Source: Trematomus loennbergii (lineage: Eukaryota > Chordata > Actinopteri > Perciformes > Nototheniidae). From it: a stretch of DNA of 64,000 nucleotides. The notes beneath the pieces were generated by a model. It made no database searches. It saw only the letters and a program-made list of their open reading frames with translations, and was not told the origin of the DNA. The number at the start of each line of letters is the position of its first letter. Position 1 is the stretch's first letter. The stretch is from the NCBI GenBank assembly GCA_012861695.1, contig JAAOOA010000086.1:6374385-6438384 (forward strand), in the 5' to 3' direction. Positions 12,801-24,600 of the stretch are shown here, piece by piece. The position numbers were made by a program, and so were the translations under genes.

Positions 12801-15471
12801 GTTCCTATGTCTGATTGGCTGGGCGGAATGCAAACCACGCCCCGTAAAACTCCCAAAAAGTTTGTGAAGCCGCCATTTTATTATCCTCGCATTAGCATTA
12901 TTAGCATTAGCATTCGCCCAGCGCACAAACGCAGAGAGACTAACTTATGGCAACACAAAAGAAAACATGGGAGCGGTGGAGATGAGGAGGTGTCGGCGTT
13001 CTGGCGATTTACTCGGAAGGCTTCAGTAGAAGCTGCTGGGACTCCCAGCAGCTTCTACTGAAGCCAGTCCCCAACTCCGGGGACCTCCGGCCGGGGACTT
13101 CGGGTGGCAGGATACGCCGTGAAGTTGTTTGCGGCCTGCCAGTAAACCCAAAGCAGAAGAAGAAGAAGAAGAAGAAGTGACGTCAGCGGCTTCATTTGCC
13201 TAATCCTCCCCCAGGGACTTATTCCGGTGTGAACGCGATCTGTACTTAGTTCATGAGAACTAAAGAGTTCTGATGAACTAAGTTCTGATGAACCTTTGTG
13301 GGAAAAGTACTGTGGTGTGAAAGCGCCTATTAACAGCTATTTGAAAGCCTTTGATTTAAAGCCCTCTCTTTGACGCCACATATTTCAAGTTTTGATTTCA
13401 GGTGATTGGTGATTGTTTTCACTGTGACATACTCTCTTATATACTATCTTTTTGCCCATGTTTTTTTGTTAATATCTTTTTAAACTTTGTTCATTGTTGA
13501 CTGCTTATATCTTGATTTCAGCTCGCCCGATAGAGTTGAAGGAGAATGTTCTCAGCTGCACCACGGCTGAGCTGAGCTACGGTCTTTGTTCTTTCATCAG
13601 TGAGGTGAAACGACCCAATGGAGAGCCGTACTCCGCCGACAGCCTCTTCTACCTCTGCCTCGGTATTCAGCAGGCAAGTCATAGGACACTCATGGAAAAA
13701 TTTGACCAAACGCTCAGAATGTGTCTAGTTGATGAGGGTTTATTATACACATTTTTTTCTAATGGTAACAAAGCTTAAATAATTTCCTTTTACTTCTTCA
13801 CAATAAAAGCACTTGTGTTCCAGCTCTGATTTCGTTCTCGTAGGTTTTTAATCTAATAATGAAACTAAATAAAATCACAAAAAGTCAAGAAAGGTAATAT
13901 TCGTACATATATTCTCCTCATTCAATGAAATGATATTGACGCTTGCTTGACTATTCTCATTGTGCTCATTGTGACCCTGGAACCGTTCCTCTCTCCTCAG
14001 CATCTGTTTACAAACGGTCGTGTGGAGAACATCTTCATGGATCGGTTCTACAACAAGTTCGCCACAGAGTTCACTACTAATCTTAGACATTTTAAACCTT
14101 CAATCACAGCAAGTGGTGAGTTATTCATGTTCTTTCAATTTCTGTCAATATTTCCGTTTTTCCTGGTTTGACACAAACATGTGATCAGACTTCTGACAGC
14201 CCTCCTCCCTCTCTACAGGTTATATCCATTCCCGTGTAGAGGAGGAGTTTCTCTGGGAATGTAAACAGCTGGGGGCGTACTCCCCCATCGTCCTCCTCAA
14301 CACTCTGCTCTTCTTCTGCTGCAAGTACTTTGGCTTCACTACGGTGGAGCAGCACCGCCAGCTGTCCTTCGCCCACGTCATGCGCTGCACCAAAACCAAC
14401 CATGACAACAGCAAGAACACCTTCCTGCGCTTCTACCCCCCAATATCCATAAACGAGGCAGAGGCAGAGCCAGGTACCAGAATGGCCTAGGGTTAAAATA
14501 AATACCTGTTTGTTCCATTCCACTATGTATTTAAAACATATTTGAAAACACCTCAAAAGTCTTCTTAAATCTTAACTTAACTATCACAAATTTGGTGTTT
14601 TAAGAAGTCTTTGAGAAAGTCAAGCCATTATTTTGCAGTCAATACTGCATTGTATAATTAGTCTTTTTTTTTTACAGAGTTTTTCATCCTGTAAACATTT
14701 TTTTAAACACTGCAGACAGTATTATCTTTTGTAAAAATACATGGACGTTTTATTTCAAAAGTTAATCTGTGTCTATTGTTAGTTTAGTTATATAGTGCAA
14801 GTTGAATGGCTGTAGATTCACATAACTGTAAACATCTTACTGTTATTCTAAATGTATTTATTAATAGTATTTTTAACCAGCAGGTACGTGTTAAATCCAA
14901 CTTTGGATGTATAAATATTGATAAAGTTTGAACTGTGTTTGTGTCCTCTAAAGATCCAGAGGTTCCAGCTAAGAGGCGTAAGGAGGAGGAGAGTAAAGAG
15001 GATATCCTGGAGATGATGGAGAACACAGAGAACCCTCTCCGCTGTCCAGTCAGACTTTACGAGTTTTACCTCTCCAAGTGGTGGGTATATTCCGTTACCA
15101 AACTACTTACAGCAGCCTGTTTCAATTATAAAATGGGCACCTGCCTATTGTTTGTATAGGAACTTGAAAGAAGTGAAAAAATGCTGTTCACCATGTTGAT
15201 ATTTTACAATTGTCTTCCATCCAGCTCGGAGTCGGTCAAACAGCGCACCAACCTGTTCTTCCTTCAGCCTGAGCGCTGCTGCGTCCCCAACAGCCCCCTG
15301 TGGTTCTCCTCCAGCCCACTGGACGACAGCACAAAGGAAAACATGCTCATTCGCATCCTCACTGTCAGAGAGCTGCATGTCAGGAGGAAGAAAGATGGAG
15401 GGATAAAGCAGAAGAAACCCGATGATCTACCATACATACCTGGCGAGGAAGAAGAGGGGGATTCAGAGTGA
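3863..15471 (+). CDS. zmym4: Zinc finger MYM-type protein 4-like, copy 1 (5' exons not in window)
   Basis: Twenty exons: 3863-4066, 4787-4937, 5034-5149, 5566-5743, 6167-6317, 6674-6846, 6926-7070, 7690-7785, 7917-7948, 8027-8171, 8714-8826, 8925-9144, 11323-11541, 11685-11792, 11964-12127, 13522-13673, 14001-14115, 14219-14473, 14954-15080, 15225-15471. The first seven encode cysteine-rich MYM/TRASH fingers. Then come the SPVIA-type linker, the proline/valine-rich VPVPVPVYIPVP stretch, an acidic exon (11323), a W-containing exon (VEAWKRWIQ) and the C-terminal domain that in ZMYM2/3/4 and QRICH1 descends from a Crypton recombinase. LGAYSPIVLLNTLLFF and NPLRCPVRLYEFYLSK are ZMYM4-like. Family members are nuclear SUMO/chromatin-associated proteins. 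The intron after 13673 has a GC donor. Two phase problems (T-run 5598-5602; A/G run 11785-11793) break the frame. The opening exons lie upstream of the window or are lost. Confidence 0.88.
5566..5743 (+). CDS. zmym4: ZMYM4 copy 1 exon with internal frame break
   Basis: The 5' part reads in phase with the previous exon (ERFKKSQTQ). The conserved 3' part (APLKLNCFQCARN...VIQIK) is in another frame. The switch falls at a run of five T at 5598-5602; one T fewer would join the two halves. The alternative of a 16-base intron is not credible. It corresponds to the exon at 56489-56635 in copy 2. Confidence 0.7.
9253..10667 (-). mobile_element. hAT element with BED-finger transposase remnant
   Basis: Terminal inverted repeats CAGAGGTGGG / CCCACCTCTG are flanked by a perfect 8-bp duplication CTTTTTAG (9245-9252 and 10668-10675), diagnostic of hAT. 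Both subterminal regions are dense in the hexamer CAAGTC (about 9285-9400 and 10494-10660). An insertion in the intron between ZMYM4 copy 1 exons 8925-9144 and 11323-11541. Confidence 0.9.
10172..10357 (-). pseudogene. BED-type zinc finger exon of hAT transposase (relic)
   Basis: On the minus strand an ATG at 10355-10357 opens a frame with FGFKDYVV and a CRVC pair, as in the N-terminal BED finger of fish hAT transposases. The frame leaves the conserved pattern after KISD, which suggests a splice donor or decay. No catalytic core remains inside the element, so it cannot encode its own transposase. Confidence 0.6.
10850..11118 (+). repeat. LINE 3' end (TTTGAC tail)
   Basis: AT-rich sequence with caataaatgcaca and gacaatcttgcac motifs, ending in ctttgactttgacttgactttt. 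It resembles fish non-LTR retrotransposon 3' ends. The 5' side is truncated and no coding part remains. Confidence 0.45.
12640..13327. mobile_element. Non-autonomous DNA transposon with long inverted ends
   Basis: The left end GGCGCGTTCACACCGCAGTA and the right end TACTGTGGTGTGAAAGCGCC are inverted complements over about 30 bp, including the shared CAGTACTTTTCCCAC. Flanking bases (AATA / TATT) do not settle the target duplication; TA is possible. It holds a (GAA)n run near 13146-13177 and a perfect palindrome at 13019-13065. It lies in the ZMYM4 copy 1 intron 12128-13521. Confidence 0.75.
13019..13065. repeat. Perfect 47-bp palindrome (23-bp arms, 1-nt centre)
   Basis: The left arm starts GGCTTCAGTAGAAGCTGC and the right arm is its exact reverse complement around a single C at 13042. 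It sits inside the transposon at 12640-13327 and would form a hairpin. Confidence 0.9.
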
Positions 15472-16530
15472 AAGTGATGCGGGAAGATACCTTTTTATTG
15501 GTGCATCAACTTGTTGTGAAAATATTGTAAATAAAGAGATTAGATCATTTGAATATGACCTAATAAACAGAAATGGACAGAATAATCCCTATGGAGCATA
15601 AGTACCATTTTCAGAACTGCAATTCAAGTGATATTCCTTGTTTTGGAACTGAGATGGAAGACTCAACTAAGAATTCGGACCGTCAACTACTTGCTCAATT
15701 GGACACAAAGCTATACTGTATTTTATCTGCTAGATGGTAGCTTCCCAATTTTGGTTTAGGTTATCAGTGAGTAAATGTCCAGAAGACAAACAGCTAACTG
15801 TGATGTAGATGTAAATTGGCGACCAACATTTACATACTTGAGTTTTAACAATGCATCGATACTATGATTTTGTGTCAGTCAAAGAGCGGCGCAATTGTTA
15901 AACCCTAAGGGTTGAATGTCATTTATGAAAATGTAGGAAGCACACTTCATAACAAAATAATTCATAGAATTCATAGGAATTCATAATGTAAATACTACCA
16001 AAATGTGCCGTGATTGTGCATTCTTCCATTATATCTGCTGGTTTAAATGATTCAACAGGCTTCTCCAATTTGCTCTTGGTAAAATGTTAGAAACTGAACT
16101 TCAACAAAAGAAAATAAGTTTCACTGAAAGATTCAAATAGTTTTTTACATTTCGTCTTGCCTCACTCGCAGACAAATTCACAGATTTTAGGAATTAATTT
16201 CAGTGTATTTGAAAACATTTTTTTAAAGCAATGTATCATGTTTGAAAAGACTCACACCACTGGAACATTTCACTAAGTTACCTTTTGTTCACTTTTGAAG
16301 TGAGTGTTGATGACTGCATTTTGGACATAGGGCCTACTGTTTTCAGTACTGTCCTCTCATACATGGACTTTTTACATAACCTTGAGTCCCTGGCGTTATA
16401 AAAAAAATACTGTTCTGTCATGTATATCTTGGTTATATTAACCCCCATTCCTTAAAGTATGGCTGCCAATGTTCTTGACATTTTCTATTCTATGTTGTTT
16501 TTGAATAAAATCCTTTCAAATGTAGTTGTT
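15472..16530 (+). other. zmym4: 3' UTR and downstream region of ZMYM4 copy 1
   Basis: Non-coding AT-rich DNA after the stop. It has AATAAA at 15530-15535, 59 bases past the stop, and again at 16504-16509. Either may end the transcript; the distal one would give a UTR of about 1 kb. Confidence 0.55.
15530..15535 (+). terminator. zmym4: Poly(A) signal AATAAA, proximal
   Basis: Canonical hexamer shortly after the copy 1 stop codon. A second one lies at 16504-16509. Confidence 0.6.
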
Positions 16531-16719
16531 TTATGTGAAAACAGTTACCGGGGTGGAAGTTGTTGAATTGTTGTATGCGTTTCCTAATGTTTGTTTTCTT
16601 CAATGTAGGAACAGTAAATGCTACAACATGTTTTGTTTCCTGGGTCCTCATAAACCACACACGCCTGTAATATATTGTGTTTGTATGTCCTCACGGTGGT
16701 GGATACATCCACGTCCGCT

Positions 16720-16911
16720 CATTGGCTGCTTTTAGAGTCATCCTGTGACGTTACAGTCAGTGATTGGTCGGAGTTGCTGCTGCTCGCCATAGATGTCGTC
16801 GCTTCATCGTCACGTGGTCTCGGGAAAAAGACGACAGAGGGAAGATGGCTGCCACTGTGTTAGATACACCTTTAGCCCTTCTTGCTTTTACTGTGGGATA
16901 TTGAAAGAAAG
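16720..16911 (+). promoter_or_regulatory. TATA-less promoter and 5' exon of the SET-YR gene
   Basis: Two reverse CCAAT boxes (ATTGG at 16721 and about 16763), a CRE-like TGACGTTA near 16746, a CACGTG E-box at 16811-16816 and an AAGATGGCTGCC YY1-type site at about 16842 precede a clean donor (AAAG/GTAAAC at 16911/16912). The mix is typical of vertebrate housekeeping promoters whose start site lies at the YY1 motif. The exon would be non-coding or carry a short upstream frame of about 19 codons ending at TGA. It points to the SET exon at 17602, the next acceptor with a coding continuation. Confidence 0.6.
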
Positions 16912-17601
16912 GTAAACGTGTTTTAAAATATATTTACTGAAACTACATCTATTTGGGTCAAAATCAGTGGGCAATGTGTTGGAAAACCAATACTGGCCTA
17001 CTCTCCACTTGCTAGTGTTAGCATGCTAGCAAGACATGTGCAAGGTAGTAAACAAACCACAGTCAGATCCAACTTTATACATTTAAACAAAACTGGTTTA
17101 ATAAAATGCAATTATACAGAAATGAACACAACACTTTGCCAGGTAGCCAGTATATTTTCTTTGGTCATAGTTTAATAATATGTTTCTAGCTTTTTATGTA
17201 CACATGTATGTAAATATTTGAAGTTACTTTACAGACTGCCTTATTATTTATTTGATTCAGAGGAAATGGTAATATTTCACTCCTCTAAACTGACAATAGA
17301 ATGGTTACTATCATGTTCAAGTTTCCCAAATCACCATCTATCTCTACCTATATGTACACAGGAATTTGACTCCTTGTGAATTGCACACACACAGAAATAG
17401 ACTCATATCTTAACAGTGTGAAACAATGCTTAACAAGATTAACATTAAGAGTTGCAGTGTTGTATTTGTAGAACAGTAAGTGGTTGAAGTAATAATTAGC
17501 TAAAACCAATTTTTTTTCCTGCTATATATTTATGGATAACAGTATGCTCAGATCTCATATAATCCCAAACCTAATATCTTTATATTGGGACATTTTCCTA
17601 G
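16912..17601. other. Intron 1 of the SET-YR gene
   Basis: AT-rich, no coding content or recognised repeat. It ends with the acceptor ttttcctag at 17601. Confidence 0.5.
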
Positions 17602-18699
17602 CTGTCATGGAGAAGCAAAGACGCCAACTGACTCCAGAGCAAGATGCCCTAGAGTACATAGTTGCCTGTAGAGACAAACCCTTCCTGGAGGAAAAGTTTA
17701 TCAACTCCTTTAAAGGTAAGAGGTACAATTCTGATAGCAGTCACTCCTTTTTTAACAGACCCAAAGCCTCCTTAACTGGTGTTTTAGAAGGAGTTTAAAT
17801 GACATAAGTCCTTTGAGGAAAGATGTGCAAAATCTAAACATTTGGTGCATTATAATTGAGGTTTTTATAAATTCACTAGGAGTGAAAAACCACAGGTCAT
17901 CACAGACTATTTTTGACTTAAATATGTCCACATACACTCACTTGTAATTGTTCAGTATGGTACATTTGTTCTTTAGGATTTAAAGTAAGACGTCCTGGGT
18001 AAATTTACGATAACCCAGTTTAGAGTTATATATGGCAGACAAAGTGAAACATTCCACAAGATTTATATAAAAGGCATTCATTCCTTTTTCCAGATGTAAT
18101 TTGGGTGTCAGGAGAAGTTTTGTCTCATTGTGAAAATATATTTGATAAAATAAAACAATGATTGTGGTCATCCAAATTCATCATTACCAGACTAATGCTT
18201 TCATGTTAATCTATGCTTCATAGGGAAAGGAGTGTTTACCAGCAGAGCCATTGAACCATCTGCGTTTGTGGTTGAATATCAGGGGAAAATCTTCTCTCCA
18301 AAATACACAACGCGTAAGAAGAAATGTGGTGATAATCTGAACAAATATTTCTTTGAGTTTTCATGGAAAGGAGCACAGTGGTGGTAAGTTACGTCAGAAA
18401 GAGACATGGTTAACTTATGTAAAGTGTTTTTTTAAGAAAACAACATGGTTAAGCGCAGTTATTTCAAATGTTCTTGTTTCATTAGAACGTTTTTTTTTTT
18501 TTGCAGCGTTGATGCCTCAAAGGATGACGGGACCCTTGGACGGCTTGTGAATGACGATCACATAAGTCCCAACTGTGAAATGAAGAACATTTTCTCTGAG
18601 GGAAAACCACACTTGTGCCTGTTTGCTGTAACAGAAATATCTCCAGGTGAGGAGATAACTTACGACTATGGGGACTCGTCTTACCCATGGCGGTCAATG
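17602..18699 (+). CDS. SET module 1 (three exons)
   Basis: Exon 17602-17715 begins at a probable start MEKQRRQLTPEQDALEYI, a helical pre-SET segment. Exons 18224-18383 and 18507-18699 give the SET core: GKGVFTSRAIEP, VVEYQGKI, then LGRLVNDDHISPNCEMK and GEEITYDYG. In KMT5A the middle motif is normally an N-H-S triad. Here H-S is replaced by D-D (about 18549-18557), while the Y-D-Y-G motif supplying the active-site tyrosine is kept. Methyltransferase activity is therefore uncertain. The module ends PWRSM at a GTAAGT donor, in phase 0 with the YR1 exon at 23556. It is paralogous to SET2 at 25765-26731. Confidence 0.8.
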
Positions 18700-21600
18700 G
18701 TAAGTTTGTATTACAGAACAAGCATGACTTTTGATCTTTGTATAAGAATTACAGACACATTCAAACTAGTTCAGTCTAACAGTCTTGCAATCAATCCTCC
18801 TTTCTTTAAGGTTGTATAACGTCAAGATTTTGTTGAAAATGTTTACGAGAAGAGTCTACTCTGATTGACATAAATGGGATAGACAAATATTAAACACAAG
18901 TGAAAGTATAATTTCCCAAAAATCGAATTTACTGCAACTCACTGCAATTACAGTCATACAAAAACTACCAGTGATTTTGGTTTCAAGTACAAAATAGTTT
19001 AAAGGTTGTTTATGATCTAATACCAGCAACTGGTTGCAATGCAAATGTTTCATTCTGCAGTGGAACTATCATCATTTAACAATGTATTTTATTTTATTTT
19101 ATACAGCTACAGCTCTTCTTAAATTGAGACATCTGCTCATACAGACAATCTCATACATTATCTGTTCAGTTTGTCTTGGTTAACAAAAAGGTATGCCGTT
19201 AATTATTTTAGACCAATATGAAAATAAAATGGTCGCTGTGACAAATAGTACGGATTTGAAGATAAGAATTACTATAATGACCAAAAACATATAAATAATG
19301 CAACAATGCATAAAATAATTTATCAAATATTTAAAAGCTTTATTTTCTGATGACAGCTTGAGTTTATGTCAATTTATTTATGTGCTCAGTTGCAACTACG
19401 GTCATTATTTGGCTTAAAGGCTACACTGATATTATTAGTATTACACTCTTTGAAGATAGATTCCATTTGTGACTTTGTAGGATTGTCGAAATCTTGTGTG
19501 ATCCAAACATTTCCAGTGTTGTAAAGTCCCAAAGTCAAAGTTTATTAAACCTGTCCTATTGTGCAAAATGCACTTTTTGATGATTTTTATACATAAGTAT
19601 GTGTCCCGGTAAACCCGCAAGAGAAAAAGCATTTGAGCTAGGGCTGCACGATATATCGTTTTAATTTCTTTTTTAGGACGTGCGATATTAAGTAGTCAAA
19701 TGAACTCAAACACGTCGTGTTACAATTATTTTGCTGCTTGCTACAAAAGGAAAACTCGCGCGGCTCTCATGTCAGGGGTACTTGAGTGAGTGACATGCAG
19801 GCTCTGCATGCACAGCAAACCACCAATCACAACCATTCTTGATCAGATCACAGCAGGATAACCGAGCTAGCTCAGCTTGTTGCTCTGATAACTTAAAGTG
19901 GACCTATCATGCTATATTTAAATGATATATTGTAGGGCCATACTATATAAGGTATATTTAGACGTTTCTGTTTTCAAAATACCAAACAGATCATGCATTT
20001 TAGCCATGCCTCATTTCGCTCTATGTGCTGTTTGCTGTCTACGGGTCTGATTCTGCTGACCACGCCCCCCTGCAGGAGAGGGTAGCCGTGCTCTGATCAG
20101 CTGCTGGGCTGTCAGAAGAGGGGGAGAAAAAGAGATCTCCGTCCTCCGTGTTTTATTATATAGTGTAGTGCCGAGAGATAGGAGTCGGAGGCGGTGCATC
20201 GAAGGTGCAAATGGGAACTTTAATGAGCAGCAGAAACTGACATGTTGTCGGGTCGCAGCCCGGGAAGAGAAGAGAAAGCAAAAGGTAGGGCACGCAGTAA
20301 GTACCAAAACATATATGTCCGTGTGGAAACAGTACCCCGAACCTGTAGTTCCATGATTGGATTATGTAACCCAGTGTATGAATCAGTGATCACTACAATA
20401 GAGTCGTTATTCATTTGTTTTAAAGCTCAATAAATAACAAAGAAGACCTTTGACCGGCACTTTTCTAATTTTGTCCGGAAGATTTAAACTTTAACGGACA
20501 AACTCTGCCGCACGGTCCCCTCGTTCCTTGGAAGAGGCGGAGAGGTGGGTGTTTGTCATCTGCTGGTGGACTAACCGGAGAGAATTACAGTGCTTGCCTC
20601 GACGGGGAGGGATTGCATTGAATTAAAGCAGCGGGAGCAAACGCTTGCCTCGGGGAGGGAGAAAAAAGCCACAACGGAGAATAAACAGAAGGGTAACTAT
20701 GGGCGGGAAGTCTTCTTCGCTGCTTTTGTGGCAGACTACAGCGCCACTTACAGGCCTGGCATATGTACTACAGCGTTTCCAGCGCTTTCGAGCGGCAATG
20801 GCCGGCCGTGGCCCAACCCCACATTCCCCTGATAGGTGGAGAGTTGGCCCAATAGCTGTAGCGCCACTTCTGTGACGACATAGAAGTGTTCAAATCTGGA
20901 TCAGTCTGTATCAGATCCGTTGCAGCCCCTTTTCTAGAGATTTGGGTATGGAGGAAAATAGAGAGGGTTGTGTTTTCTGACACTTGGTGAGTTCCCTGGA
21001 ACACCGGGGACACATATTCATGTGTAAAAGACGTACAAAAGTGCATTTTGCATGATAGGTCCCCTTTAAAGGTGGGGTATGTAATTTATTTCAGAAACAC
21101 TTTTTGTTATATTCCATGGAATGCTCTTAACATCCCGATAGCAATGAATATATGAAATGCTTTGACAATAAATACATTAAAAAATGTCATCTGTGGAGGC
21201 CGTGGCGCTGTAAAAAGCACGACCAATCATTTTAGCCGGCCCGGCTAAAATAACTGGATGGCCTACCTGCCTGTCAGCCTTCCATCTGTGCACAGACTTA
21301 TCTCGTGCTCTCATTGGTCATGTGCGCGTTCATGTGTGTTGGAGGAGGGGCTCTGTAAGGAAGTGGCAGATTTCTTCCGGTTATGTATTTTCAAATTCTA
21401 GCGCACTCGAGCTGGTTTCTCCAAAATTACCTACCCCACCTTTAAGATCCAGAAGTCCGTGACTAAAATCCTTCATCCGGTTAAATATTGTTAAAAAAAT
21501 ACCAATTGTATAACATTAAAGTTCAGAAAGGATGATTTGCGGACAAAAAAAACGGTCTTTTCTTCAATTCCTGTATTTTTCGCAATATATATCGCAGGGA

Positions 21601-24600
21601 AGAAAATATCGCAATGTCAGTTTTTTCCATATCGTGCAGCCCTAATTTGAGTTCCATACTGTTTCAGAAATAATCCTTGATGTGTTTTTTTTTAAGCTAA
21701 GGACCCAAAATCAGCCCTTCTCTAACAGGGCTGAAACAGAGGGGTATGAGGCATGGCTAGAATGGGTGATCTGTTTGTTATTTTGAGCAAAACACATCAT
21801 AGACATGTTTTTTATATTTTTTTATATATCTGAGACCCATAATATATGCCTAAAAATAGCATGATAGGAAACCTTTAAAGAAAGATGGATGTCATATTTT
21901 TCTAAATTCCTAACCGGCAGTGGCTCAGTCAGTAGGGGCTTGGACTGTGAGCCATAGGGTCCCCGAACAGACCTGAGTGTGGACTGCTACTTGGAGAGGT
22001 CCCAGTTCACCTCCTGGGCCCTGCCGTAGTGCCCTTGAGCAAGGCACCGGACAACCCCCTTCCCCCCCACTCCCATTGCTCCCCAGGCGCTGTACAATAG
22101 CTGCCCAACTCCTACAACCCAGTCTCACGGCATTTCGTGTTATTAGTCACGAAATTAATTTAATCTATTGATTCGTGTTCACCAACACGATTTTCACATT
22201 TTTTTCGTGTCACACAGAACGATTTTAAAAGCAATGTATTTCTATTGGTAGTATGTTTCGTGCCTGCAACACGTCTTTTTGTCCGGTCGGGTCTTGGAAG
22301 ACCAGAAGCTGTGTGGTTCATAAAAACATGTTCTTACTCAATATCTTACCCTAAGCCTAACCCTATCCCTTTTATTTTAAATTGTATAATGTCTGAGTTT
22401 TTTTGCTGTCAGTGAGGAAAATAAATGGCTCAGAGCCTCAGAATACTGAAATCTGTATTTTATGTCATCTTTTTTTCCTTCTAATTTGTTATTATTTGGT
22501 GCAGGCACAAAACATACTACCAATATAAATACATTGCTTCTAAAATCGTTCTGTGTCAGAATACTTAAATCTGTATTTTTTTAAATGTCTTTTTCCTTCT
22601 AATTTGTTATTATTTACATTGCTTTTAAAATCGTTCTGTGTGACACGAAAAAATGGCGAAATCGTGTTGGTGAACACGAATCAATAGATTAATTTCGTGA
22701 CTATAACACGAAATGCGTGAGACTGTGTTGGCTCCTAGTACTAGACTCCTGGTACTAGGATGGGTTAAATGCAGAGGCCAAATGTCACTGTGTGTGCTGT
22801 GTGCTCTGCATGTGTGACCATTAAAGAGGGGTTTCATCCCTCCGATTTCATCCCTCCGATTCTATTCTAACAATCTTTTTATCAAAGGAAATATTATGCT
22901 TCGAAACCATATTAGTTGGTGTTTAGCCTTTCAAACTCTTTCACTTCATATATTCATAAGATAAGCTTCATTTTATTAAAACAGACGTACTAATTTTGTC
23001 CAAGGAAGCACTTTCTATTATTCGAGGATTTAAAAAAACCTTTTTTAAGGTTAATCGCATCATAATATGCAGATATTCAAAGCTTCATTCGAAACTTCCC
23101 TAGAAGCTTTGAATATAAAAAAATACATTTGGTACAGGCATTTCATTTGACGTAGGGCCTCCACGCATCTTGCCAACACCTGGTTTGTATTAATTCAGGC
23201 AGTAGACAATGACTCCACTCCAGGTAATCCATGTGTCAAATGTCCACATAACTTTTCTATGGCATTTAACCTATCCAGGCGTCCTATGATGGATCGAGTA
23301 CTTCCTACTCAGGCATTCACGCTACTACATCAACACCAAGGAATGAAAGGGTATATAAAAGACTATCTACAAATAATACTGTACTATTTATTTACATCTG
23401 AAACTTACTGTCAGAAATAAACTTTGGGCTTTTTGTTTTCTAGTGGCAAAGCAGTAGATTACATATTTTTCCATGTGTGTTTGTGTATACGAGTGTGTGC
23501 TTATGCAAGTTATCTATTGTTTATATAAAATGCCTTGCTTGTACTCTATTTTCAGAATGAGGACTCGTCAGCTTCAAGCTCGGACAATTCCAGCTCTGAT
23601 GATGATGACTTTGAACTTCCTGACAGTCGAACAAGTCCTGGCAGTGACAGTTTTACCAATATGAACCACCAGCTGGATTTCATGGACAATTCAGCTTTTG
23701 CAGATCCAGACTCTTCTCAGGAGATGATGGGGACCTCTATGCTGCAACCAGATAATGCTTCTTGCAGCCAGCAGGAAGACAACTCTGCTTTCAACCCTGA
23801 GGAACTCGACTGGAATGGAGACTCCAAATCCAGGAAGGCTAAACCAAAACCCAAAAGATGTTCTAGTCCCAATAAAAACTATTGTTATGTCTGCGGTAAA
23901 GGTCATACTAAAATTTCTCGCCATCTCTTAAAGCATGCTAAGGAAGTTCCTGAAATCGCTGAAGCGAAGTCATTACCGAAGACTTCCAAGAAACGAAAAG
24001 AGTTATTTAGTGAATTTCGTAACAGGGGAAATTACCAACATAACCAAGGGGTGTTAAAGGACAACAGTGGAGAGTTAAAACTGAAAAGACGACCTACCAC
24101 CAGTGCGACCACTTCTAAAACCCATGTGCACTGTATTCATTGTAAATGCATGTATTTACGTAATGCTTTGTGGAGGCACGTATCCAGATGTCCTTCTCGG
24201 ACAACGCCGTACTCTACAAAGGACGGCAGGGCAAAAGTCTTAATTGAAACTGCTCTTTCAGAGTCACCATTCTCCAAAGAAATTACACCTGATGTGTGGA
24301 AGTTGCTCTCAACTATGAAACTTGATGAGATCTCATCTGCAGTTGTAAATGATTTTCTTCTTATACAGCTGGCACAGAATCTGATCAAGAAGCATGGAAA
24401 TAACCAGAAGAAATATGAAAAAATAAGAAGCAGTCTGCGAGAAATGGGAAGACTTTTGTTGGCATTGTTCGAAATGTCGATATTAAGCTTTGAGGATGCT
24501 ATCAAACCAAAACATTTTTACAAAGTTGTAGAGGCTGTCAAAGACCTCGCTGGTTTTGATAAAAAGATGCAGAGCTATAACATACAAAGTCTTCCTTTGA

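Larger units (their letters stand above)
19639..21644. mobile_element. hAT element (TAGGGCTGCACGATAT ends)
   Basis: Left TAGGGCTGCACGATAT and right ATATCGTGCAGCCCTA are inverted complements. An 8-bp target duplication ATTTGAGC / ATTTGAGT (19631-19638, 21645-21652) has one mismatch. No transposase is recognisable. It carries two TTAA MITEs (19893-21068 and 21065-21445). Confidence 0.85.
19545..21878. mobile_element. TTAA MITE broken by a hAT insertion (outer layer)
   Basis: TTAA at 19545-19548 and 21875-21878 bounds ends that resemble the piggyBac-like MITE at 27749-28625 (tgtgcaaaatgcact at left, atagcatgatagg at right). The body is interrupted at the hAT element 19639-21644. The related copy at 48191 holds the uninterrupted sequence (about 48525-48590), which confirms the insertion. 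Confidence 0.7.

Noticed and set aside
20011..20875. Overlapping open frames of 60-100 codons on both strands
   Set aside because: They lie in a TTAA MITE and recur in antisense or broken form in its other copies.
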